The position numbers and the translations under genes were made by a program. A DNA stretch of 7,827 bases from Burkholderiales bacterium (GTDB lineage Bacteria > Pseudomonadota > Gammaproteobacteria > Burkholderiales > Burkholderiaceae_C), in assembly GCA_005793295.1 (NCBI GenBank), contig SXSX01000159.1, positions 1-7,827 of the forward strand, given 5' to 3'. The notes under the pieces are model-generated. The model saw only the letters and a list, made by a program, of their open reading frames with translations. It did not search any database and had not been told where the DNA came from. Below, one piece after another: positions 1 through 5,841 of this stretch; within the stretch, counting starts at the first letter, position 1, and each line of letters starts with the position of its first letter.

Positions 1-533
1 ATGGAGGCTTCTACGACGGCGCGGCGGCTCAGAACCACGTTGTTGCGCTTGCGGTCCAATTTAATGACCTTGAATTCCATGGTCTTGTTCTCGTAGGGAG
101 ACAAGTCTTTGGTCGGACGGGTGTCGACCAAGGAACCGGGCAAGAAGGCGCGAATGCCATTGACCAAAACAGTCAGGCCGCCTTTGACTTTGCCACTGGT
201 GGTACCCATGACAAACTCGCCAGATTCGAGAGATTTTTCTAATGACATCCAAGATGCCAAACGTTTAGCGGTGTCGCGGCTGACAATGGTGTCGCCGTAG
301 CCGTTTTCCATCGCAACAATCGCGACAGAAACAAATTCGCCCACTTGAACTTCGAGTTCGCCTTTGTCGCTTTTGAATTCAGACAAGGGAACATACGCTT
401 CTGATTTAAGGCCAGCGTTCACAACGACGAAGTTGTGTTCAATACGAACGACTTCAGCGGTGACGACTTCACCAATACGGGTTTCAGAGGCTTTTTGTGA
501 CTCTTCAAAGAGGGCTGCGAAAGATTCAGACAT
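1..533 (-). CDS. rpsA: 30S ribosomal protein S1, N-terminal part (partial)
   Basis: S1 is the large RNA-binding protein of the 30S subunit. It captures mRNA leaders, especially those that are unstructured or lack a Shine-Dalgarno sequence. The ATG is at 531-533 and the frame stays open to base 1, giving 177 residues of a protein that is usually about 560 long; the C-terminal two thirds lies outside the window. The N-terminus MSESFAALFEES matches the E. coli ribosome-docking segment MTESFAQLFEES. A first S1 repeat spans about residues 20-88 (GLKSEAYVPLSEF at 41-53) and a second about 105-172 (GKVKGGLTV, NGIRAFLPGSLVD, FKVIKLDRKRNNVVLSRR). It follows aroA-cmk in the same direction after a 150-nt leader. 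No AGGAG-like site precedes the ATG; the upstream sequence is a T run, a short spacer and an A run. E. coli rpsA also lacks a good Shine-Dalgarno and is autoregulated by S1, so similar control is plausible here but inferred. The identification is secure. Confidence 0.97.
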   Translation of the reverse strand, partial: MSESFAALFEESQKASETRIGEVVTAEVVRIEHNFVVVNAGLKSEAYVPLSEFKSDKGELEVQVGEFVSVAIVAMENGYGDTIVSRDTAKRLASWMSLEKSLESGEFVMGTTSGKVKGGLTVLVNGIRAFLPGSLVDTRPTKDLSPYENKTMEFKVIKLDRKRNNVVLSRRAVVEAS

Positions 534-546
534 TTTTTGTGCAGTT

Positions 547-577
547 AAAAAACCGCGGGGTTGAGTTGTTGAACCCC
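547..577 (-). terminator. Possible intrinsic terminator / attenuator hairpin before rpsA
   Basis: On the minus strand, GGGGTT (577-572) can pair with AACCCC (562-557) around a 9-base loop. GCGG follows, then six T residues (552-547). The stem is GC-rich, but four bases separate it from the T tract, so it is not an ideal terminator. It ends only 13 bases before the rpsA start codon. As an unconditional terminator it would stop read-through from the upstream operon and also cut off any leader transcript just before rpsA, so a conditional role or a purely translational role is more sensible. Confidence 0.4.
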
Positions 578-614
578 AAGACCGAGCGCATGCAGCGCGA
601 AAAGTGCCTTGGGG
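574..614 (-). promoter_or_regulatory. Alternative leader hairpin (antiterminator-like)
   Basis: Read on the minus strand, CCCCAAGGC (614-606) pairs with GTCTTGGGG (582-574) in nine consecutive pairs, eight Watson-Crick and one G-U. Inside it a small GCGC/GCGC stem (598-595 with 589-586) has the five-base loop TGCAT. The downstream arm uses bases 574-577, which the terminator-like hairpin at 547-577 also needs, so the two folds exclude each other. The pairing is visible in the sequence; the regulatory meaning is inferred. It could also be an ordinary structured S1 leader. Confidence 0.4.
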
Positions 615-683
615 GCCTTGCAAAAGCCGTAAAGCCTTTGACTTTTCTAACACCAGACTTTTTGAAGAATCGTTAAAGAGACA

Positions 684-2705
684 TCAAAAAGGCTGTTTGC
701 TTTGCCACCATTTCAACACTTGTGTAACGGACTGATCGACCGTTAAAGCAGAGTTGTCTAGTAGCTCGGCGTCTTGTGCAGGCTTTAAGGGTGCAATGGC
801 ACGCGTAGTGTCGCGGGCATCGCGCGCCTCGAGGTCTGCGCAAAGAGTGCCAAGTGTAGCCGAAACTCCCTTTGAAATCAACTGCTTATAACGGCGTTCT
901 GCGCGGCAAGCGGCGCTAGCTGTCAGATAGACCTTGAGGGGCGCATCGGGAAAAATGACGGTTCCCATGTCGCGCCCGTCGGCAACAAGGCCGGGTAGCT
1001 GTCGAAATTGGTGCTGTAAGTCCACCAGCGCGCTGCGTACCGCGCCTAAAACAGAGACTTTGGAGGCGTTCATTCCAGCGGCTTCGGTTCGGATAGCGAC
1101 AGTGATATCTTTGCCGTTGAGCCAAACCAGTTCGCCTTCAAAATGAATAGCCATGGTTCGCACTAATTGCGCAATGGCCGTTTCATGGCTTGGTTCTAAC
1201 TCCAGCCCGGCTTGCAAGGCTGCCAAGGCGGTGATTCGGTACAGGGCCCCAGAATCCAAAAAATGGTAGCCCAGTTGCTCTGCAAGGCTCGCCGCTAAGG
1301 TCCCTTTGCCTGAGGCAGTGGGGCCATCCACACAAATCACGGGAATCGAGTTGGGAGCCGCTTGGCACAAGCTAAAGAGAGCTTCAAAGTAATCGGGAAA
1401 AGTTTTGGCTACGCACTTGGGGTCTTCAATTCGGATACTTTTTCCCGCTGGATTAAACGCCGCAAGGGAAAAACACATGGCAATTCGGTGATCGTCATAG
1501 GTATGGATGCTAGCGCTGTGCCAATCTGAAGGGTTTTGCGGCGGTGTAATTGCAATAGAGTCTGGACTTTCGACCACCGAGGCGCCGAGTTTGCGAAGTT
1601 CGGTGGCCATGGCGGCAATCCGGTCGGTCTCCTTCACGCGCCAACTCGCGATGTTGGTCAATACGGTGGTGCCTTTGGCGTAAAGCGCCATGACCGCCAA
1701 AGTCATGGCGGCATCAGGGATGTGATTGCAATCGAGTGAAATCGCTTTGAGCGGCCAAGCGCCGCGGGACACGTGCAAGTAATTGGGGCCACTTTCAACA
1801 TGGGCACCCATGGCTTGGGCCGCTTCGATGAATCGAATATCGCCTTGGATGGAGTTGGCACCCACACCCTGAATTCGAATGCCTTGCGTGGCACTAGCAC
1901 CAGTTCCAGCATTAGCACTATCGCTTTGTGTGATTGCCCCAAGCGCAATAAAGTAGCTCGCAGACGACGCATCGGCCTCCACATGTAAATCGCCTGGGGA
2001 ACGCAGTTTTGCGCCTGCGGGAATCGTAAACCGTTGCCATTCATCGCGCTGTACCGTAACCCCAAACCGTGCGAGCAGTTGCAAGGTAATTTCAATATAC
2101 GGGCGCGAGATCAGTTTCCCCACGACCTCAATCACGATGTCCTTTTTAGCTACCAAAGGCAAAGCCATTAGTAAGGCCGTCAAAAATTGGCTGGAGACAT
2201 CGCCTCTGACTTGTATGGGCTTGGAGAGTTGCAAATTGGGTTTGCCAATTCGCAAGGGAGGGAATCCTGCGTTCCCAACATAGTCAATGGTGCAGCCGAG
2301 TTGGCGTAAGGCGTCAACTAAATCGCCAATGGGGCGCTCGTGCATCCGAGGAACCCCGCTGAGCTCAAAATCGCCGCCAAGAACGGCCAGCGCAGCCGTT
2401 AAGGGCCGCATCGCGGTGCCCGCGTTGCCTAAAAATAATTGCAAAGGCAGGTCAGCTAACTGTCCGGCGAGGCCGTGCACCTTGAAAGTTGGGCCTTGCG
2501 ATTCAATTTTGCAACCCATTGCTTCTAAAGCCGCCAGCATCACGCGCGTGTCATCGGAATCAAGAACATCGTGCAACGTGGTGACACCTTCGCATAAGGC
2601 GGCCAACAACAGAACGCGATTCGAAATACTTTTAGAGCCAGGGAGGGTGACGGTTCCTGAGGCCGTAAGGAGCGCAGGGAGGTCAAGAAAAGCGGTAGAA
2701 AACAT
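684..2705 (-). CDS. aroA-cmk: Bifunctional EPSP synthase / cytidylate kinase (AroA-Cmk fusion)
   Basis: One 673-residue chain carries two enzymes. Residues 1-446 are EPSP synthase, which joins shikimate 3-phosphate and PEP in the sixth step of the chorismate pathway. Visible motifs are LPGSKSISNR (21-30), LGNAGTAMRPL (92-102, the class I, typically glyphosate-sensitive form), RMHERPIGD (120-128), catalytic-type Asp331 in PDAAMTLAVMAL, RVKETDR with Glu359, DDHRIAM (404-410) and PKCVAKTFPDYF (429-440). From about residue 454 follows cytidylate kinase, which phosphorylates CMP and dCMP: P-loop GPTASGKGT (461-469), FLDSGALYR (482-490), DGRDMGTVIFPDA (576-588), RAERR (601-605) and RDARD (628-632). 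Both domains have normal length, and only about eight residues link them. Fused AroA-Cmk proteins are known in Comamonadaceae. The ATG at 2703-2705 forms TAATG with the tyrA stop; a TTG at 2735 would add ten non-homologous residues and is less likely. No Shine-Dalgarno is seen, so translation is probably coupled to tyrA. An Ala/Ser/Gly/Thr-rich insert lies at about residues 261-275. Confidence 0.96.
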   Translation of the reverse strand: MFSTAFLDLPALLTASGTVTLPGSKSISNRVLLLAALCEGVTTLHDVLDSDDTRVMLAALEAMGCKIESQGPTFKVHGLAGQLADLPLQLFLGNAGTAMRPLTAALAVLGGDFELSGVPRMHERPIGDLVDALRQLGCTIDYVGNAGFPPLRIGKPNLQLSKPIQVRGDVSSQFLTALLMALPLVAKKDIVIEVVGKLISRPYIEITLQLLARFGVTVQRDEWQRFTIPAGAKLRSPGDLHVEADASSASYFIALGAITQSDSANAGTGASATQGIRIQGVGANSIQGDIRFIEAAQAMGAHVESGPNYLHVSRGAWPLKAISLDCNHIPDAAMTLAVMALYAKGTTVLTNIASWRVKETDRIAAMATELRKLGASVVESPDSIAITPPQNPSDWHSASIHTYDDHRIAMCFSLAAFNPAGKSIRIEDPKCVAKTFPDYFEALFSLCQAAPNSIPVICVDGPTASGKGTLAASLAEQLGYHFLDSGALYRITALAALQAGLELEPSHETAIAQLVRTMAIHFEGELVWLNGKDITVAIRTEAAGMNASKVSVLGAVRSALVDLQHQFRQLPGLVADGRDMGTVIFPDAPLKVYLTASAACRAERRYKQLISKGVSATLGTLCADLEARDARDTTRAIAPLKPAQDAELLDNSALTVDQSVTQVLKWWQSKQPF

Positions 2706-3589
2706 TATTGAATGGATGGCCCGTTCAAAGACCAATGTGCGCGAATGTGGCTGGCTTGTGAAATCAGTGCCTCAATCGCGGCAGCGTCACCGGCCAAAAC
2801 AGCACGCTCCAAAGCCTCTAAGCTGAATCGAAAGTTCTGGGATTGGGCGAGAACTTCAGCGGAGTTGGCTAAGAAAATATCACGCCAAACTTTAGGGTCT
2901 CCAGCGGCAATGCGCGTGAAGTCGCGAAAGCCGGGGCCGGCGAGGTCTAAAAACTCTGAGCGTTGTTTTTGGCTGGAAATGCCATTCATGAAAGCAAACG
3001 CCAACAAATGGGGGAGGTGGCTGACGGCCGCAAAGGCCGCGTCATGGTCGGTTGCCGACATATGGCGCACCTTGCAGCCTAGCGCCTGCCAAACCGAGGT
3101 GGCTTGTTGTAGCTGAGAGTTGTCAATTAGGTCTGCAAGGTCTGTGGGCGTCAGAATCACTTGGCACCCGGTATAGAGATCAACGTCGGCGTGTTCAACG
3201 CCGGCGACTTCTTTGCCTGCAATCGGATGGGCGGGCACGAACTGAACTAACTTCTTTCCAAGGGCTGCTTTGGCGGCAGCGAGAACATCGCTTTTGGTGG
3301 ACCCAACATCCATCACCAGGCAGTTGCTGCTTAATTCCTGAGCGATGGCTTGAAAGCTGGCTTGAGTCGCTGAAACCGGGACTGCGATCAAAACCAAATC
3401 GGATCCGATTGCCGCGTTGGACGCAGAAGTTGCGATATGGTCAATCACACCCATTTGCAAGGCACGCGCAGTCGTGGTTTCCGAAGGACTGAAACCCACA
3501 ACCCGTTTCACCAAACCTGCGCGCTTGAGGGCCAAGGCAAAAGATCCGCCCATCAAACCGCAGCCGACCAAACCCAATTGTTCAAACAT
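2705..3589 (-). CDS. tyrA: Prephenate dehydrogenase (TyrA, monofunctional)
   Basis: This 294-residue NAD(P)-dependent enzyme oxidatively decarboxylates prephenate to 4-hydroxyphenylpyruvate for tyrosine. The N-terminus holds a Rossmann nucleotide-binding fold, LGLVGCGLMGGSF, with the GxGxxG glycines at 9, 11 and 14. Next come DVGSTKS (94-100), VPAHPIAGKE (118-127, with the substrate-site His121), SHLPHLLAF (190-198) and GPGFRDFTRIA (218-228). It has no chorismate mutase domain, unlike the E. coli fusion, so its prephenate must come from the mutase domain of PheA encoded just upstream. Whether it prefers prephenate or arogenate (cyclohexadienyl dehydrogenase) cannot be told from motifs. The ATG lies 15 nt after the pheA stop. 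The spacer has no clear Shine-Dalgarno, which suggests translational coupling. The stop shares one base with the aroA start. Confidence 0.95.
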   Translation of the reverse strand: MFEQLGLVGCGLMGGSFALALKRAGLVKRVVGFSPSETTTARALQMGVIDHIATSASNAAIGSDLVLIAVPVSATQASFQAIAQELSSNCLVMDVGSTKSDVLAAAKAALGKKLVQFVPAHPIAGKEVAGVEHADVDLYTGCQVILTPTDLADLIDNSQLQQATSVWQALGCKVRHMSATDHDAAFAAVSHLPHLLAFAFMNGISSQKQRSEFLDLAGPGFRDFTRIAAGDPKVWRDIFLANSAEVLAQSQNFRFSLEALERAVLAGDAAAIEALISQASHIRAHWSLNGPSIQ

Positions 3590-3604
3590 AGGCGTTGAGT
3601 CGCT

Positions 3605-4687
3605 TTAATCCGCCATGGGGTAAGTCCCCAAAACTTTGTAAAAAGCACACAGGGCTTGTAGATCGTTCAAAGCGGCTTTGACATGCGGCTCAGACGGATG
3701 ACCATTCAGGTCGATATAGAAAAAATACTCCCACTGTCCTGAGCGGGCGGGGCGCGACTCAAAGCGCGTCATAGAGACACCATGAAGTTTTAAAGGCACC
3801 AACATATCGTGCACCGCGCCAGGCCGGTTCGGGACAGAGACGACCAAGCTGGTGCAATCGCGTCCGCTGGCCTCGGGAGCGGGTAGGGTGCTGGGAAGGC
3901 ACACCACTACAAAGCGTGTGCGGTTAAACGCATCGTCTTGAATGGCACGAGAGACAATATGTAAGCCAAACTCCGAGCTGGCCCGTTCGCTGGCAATGGC
4001 GGCCCAAGCGGGGTTGCTTGCAGCCAACCGTGCGCCTTCGGCGTTGCTGGAAACAGCGCGTCGCTCCACATGGGGCAAATGGGTGTTCAGCCATTGTTGG
4101 CACTGGGCCAAGGCCTGTGGGTGAGCTAAAACTGCTTCAATGCTTTCTAGAGAATCTTGGCTGCGAAGCAAATGGTGGCGCACCAAGAGGCTTATTTCTC
4201 CCACAATATGCAGGGGCGAGTGAAGCAGCAAATCCAAAGAACGCGTCACCACACCTTCGGTGCTGTTTTCTACTGGAACGACACCAAATTCGGCTGAACC
4301 TGCGCTGGCAGCGTGAAATACTTCGTCAAAATTGTTGCAAGGAATATGTTGAATGCTGGAGCCAAAAAAGCGCAAGGCCGCTTCTTCGCTAAACGTTCCC
4401 GCGGGGCCTAAATAGGAGACGCGTTGCGGCGCTTCTAAAGCCCGACATGCTGACATAATTTCTCGCCAAATAAAGGCTACGCTGGTGTCTTTGAGGTCTC
4501 CACTGTTGGCTTTTTGCAAGGCACCAATCACTTGCGCTTCACGCTCGGGGCGGAAAACCACAGAACCCTCGCCTTTTTTAATGTCCCCCACCTCGTGCGC
4601 CAAGGCTGCCCTGCGATTAAGCAGTTGCAGCAACTCTTGGTCAACTGCATCGATTTGAACGCGAAGTTCGAGAAGTGTTTTTGCCAT
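3605..4687 (-). CDS. pheA: Bifunctional chorismate mutase / prephenate dehydratase (P-protein)
   Basis: The 360-residue P-protein converts chorismate to prephenate and then to phenylpyruvate, the phenylalanine precursor. Residues 1-88 form an AroQ-type helical mutase domain: LRVQIDAVDQELLQLLNRR, then GDIKK and VFRPEREAQV (44-53). Residues 90-265 form the dehydratase domain: SYLGPAGTFSEEAA (91-104), VPVENSTEGVV (137-147) and the catalytic TRF motif at 257-259. Residues 278-357 form an ACT domain with PNRPGAV (286-292) and ESRP (310-313), the usual sites of allosteric phenylalanine binding, so feedback inhibition is expected. Domain order and length are normal for proteobacterial PheA. The start lies 11 nt after serC, with an AAGG at 4697-4700 overlapping the serC stop. 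Prephenate made here also feeds the separate TyrA encoded next. Confidence 0.97.
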   Translation of the reverse strand: MAKTLLELRVQIDAVDQELLQLLNRRAALAHEVGDIKKGEGSVVFRPEREAQVIGALQKANSGDLKDTSVAFIWREIMSACRALEAPQRVSYLGPAGTFSEEAALRFFGSSIQHIPCNNFDEVFHAASAGSAEFGVVPVENSTEGVVTRSLDLLLHSPLHIVGEISLLVRHHLLRSQDSLESIEAVLAHPQALAQCQQWLNTHLPHVERRAVSSNAEGARLAASNPAWAAIASERASSEFGLHIVSRAIQDDAFNRTRFVVVCLPSTLPAPEASGRDCTSLVVSVPNRPGAVHDMLVPLKLHGVSMTRFESRPARSGQWEYFFYIDLNGHPSEPHVKAALNDLQALCAFYKVLGTYPMAD

Positions 4688-4696
4688 ACGAGTTTG

Positions 4697-4700
4697 CCTT
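4697..4700 (-). promoter_or_regulatory. Ribosome binding site of pheA overlapping serC stop
   Basis: On the minus strand the serC stop and following bases read TAAGG, nine bases before the pheA ATG at 4687. The AAGG is a modest Shine-Dalgarno at acceptable spacing. Because it shares bases with the serC stop codon, ribosomes finishing serC could re-initiate on pheA. Confidence 0.5.
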
Positions 4701-5841
4701 AGCCGTGGGTTCGCTCAAATTCTTGCATATATTGCACCAAGGCTTGAACGCCTTCGATGGGAAGGGCGTTATAGATACTGGCCCGCATGCCGCCAACCGA
4801 TTTATGCCCCTTGAGTTGCAACAGGCCGGCTGCTTTAGCGCCATTTAAAAAAGTGTCATTTAAGGACGCATCACGCAAGAAGAAAGGCACATTCATCCGT
4901 GAGCGACATTCAAGCGCGACGGGGTTGGAATAGAAGCCCGATGCATCAATTGCCCCATACAAGAGATTGGCCTTCGCAATATTGCGCGTCTCCATTACGG
5001 CAATTCCACCTTGCCGTTTGAGCCAATGAAACACCAATCCAGCCATGTAAATGGAGTAGGTCGGCGGGGTATTGAACATCGAGTGGTTATCAGCCACGGT
5101 TTGGTAGTTAAACGCGCTGGGGCACATTTCTAAAGCATGGCCGAGTAAATCTTCGCGCACCACCACCAAAGTCAGTCCGGCCGGCCCGAGGTTTTTTTGA
5201 GCGCCCCCAAAGGCCAAGCCAACGCGGCTCCAATCAACCGATCGTGAGGCCACATGGGAAGAAAAATCGATAACCAGCTCAGCTTGGCTGCCTAAGGCTT
5301 TTAGGTCCGGCAGGGATTGAAACTCCACGCCGTGAATCGTTTCGTTGCTGCAAATATGCACATAGCTGGCGTGATCACTGAGTTCCCAGCCAGAGGCCTC
5401 AGGAATAGAGTGAAAGTGTTCGTCTTTAGCAGATGCCGCAATGTGCGAATCGCAGTATTTCCCTGCTTCTTGAAAAGACTTTTCACTCCAGCTTCCTGTA
5501 ATCACAAAATCCGCACTGCCGCGGTGCGTTTTTGACGCGCGAAGGGCGCTCAGGTTCATAGGGACGATGGCGTTTTCTGCCAGCCCGCCGCCTTGCATAA
5601 AGAGGACTTTGAAGTTTTTTGGAATCGCCAAAAGCTCGCGCAAAGTGTCATGCGCTTGGGTGTAAATTTCAAAAAACTCTTTGCCGCGGTGGCTCATTTC
5701 CATGACGCCCATGCCGCAACGCTGCCCGGAGGAATCGGGCCAGTCCAACATCTCGTCGGCCGCTTGCGCCAACACCTCCGCCGGCATCGTTGCCGGTCCG
5801 GCTGAAAAGTTAAACGGTCGGCTCGTCATCGCCGGCGTCAT
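4699..5841 (-). CDS. serC: Phosphoserine aminotransferase
   Basis: This PLP enzyme moves an amino group from glutamate to 3-phosphohydroxypyruvate in serine synthesis, and acts on the equivalent 4-carbon compound in the DXP-dependent vitamin B6 route. With the start chosen here it has 380 residues. Visible marks are FNFSAGPA (10-17), SHRGKEF (50-56), GGGLAENA (84-91), DFSSHVASR with PLP-contacting Asp192, AFGGAQKNLGPAG with Schiff-base Lys216, NTPPTYSIY (257-265) and GHKSVGGMRASIYNA (345-359). These fit class V aminotransferases of the SerC family. The ATG at 5839-5841 has AGGCGA (5847-5852) five bases upstream. A second ATG at 5827-5829 gives the typical family N-terminus (MTSRPFNFSAGPA, 376 residues) but has no Shine-Dalgarno, so either may be used. 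An upstream in-frame ATG at 5916 lies deep in gyrA and is unlikely. The gene overlaps the gyrA end by 32 nt (20 nt with the shorter start), implying co-transcription and coupling. Confidence 0.96.
   Translation of the reverse strand: MTPAMTSRPFNFSAGPATMPAEVLAQAADEMLDWPDSSGQRCGMGVMEMSHRGKEFFEIYTQAHDTLRELLAIPKNFKVLFMQGGGLAENAIVPMNLSALRASKTHRGSADFVITGSWSEKSFQEAGKYCDSHIAASAKDEHFHSIPEASGWELSDHASYVHICSNETIHGVEFQSLPDLKALGSQAELVIDFSSHVASRSVDWSRVGLAFGGAQKNLGPAGLTLVVVREDLLGHALEMCPSAFNYQTVADNHSMFNTPPTYSIYMAGLVFHWLKRQGGIAVMETRNIAKANLLYGAIDASGFYSNPVALECRSRMNVPFFLRDASLNDTFLNGAKAAGLLQLKGHKSVGGMRASIYNALPIEGVQALVQYMQEFERTHG

Larger units (their letters stand above)
534..683 (-). promoter_or_regulatory. rpsA leader / cmk-rpsA intergenic region
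   Basis: This is the only sizeable non-coding gap in the window. Read on the minus strand, it holds an AT-rich upstream half (about 620-683), then a GC-rich half with two alternative hairpins (547-577 and 574-614), then a T run and an A run leading into the rpsA ATG. I looked for a sigma-70 promoter in the AT-rich half and found no convincing -35/-10 pair. The nearest, TTAACG with TGTTAG around 647-676, is poor. S1 leaders in gammaproteobacteria carry autogenous control, so a regulatory role is a reasonable inference, but nothing here proves it. Confidence 0.6.

Noticed and set aside
615..683. Sigma-70 promoter for rpsA
   Set aside because: The region is AT-rich, but no -35/-10 pair with acceptable match and spacing was found, so no promoter is annotated.
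1703..2095. 130-codon frame on the minus strand inside aroA
   Set aside because: It is an out-of-frame shadow within the EPSP synthase domain, whose true frame shows all expected motifs.
2706..2735. Upstream TTG start for aroA-cmk
   Set aside because: It would add ten residues with no similarity to EPSP synthases and lengthen the tyrA overlap; the ATG in the TAATG junction is simpler.
2287..2826. 179-codon open frame on the plus strand
   Set aside because: It is antisense to the EPSP synthase coding region and the tyrA end, is Arg/Ser/Pro-rich, and shows no recognisable domain.
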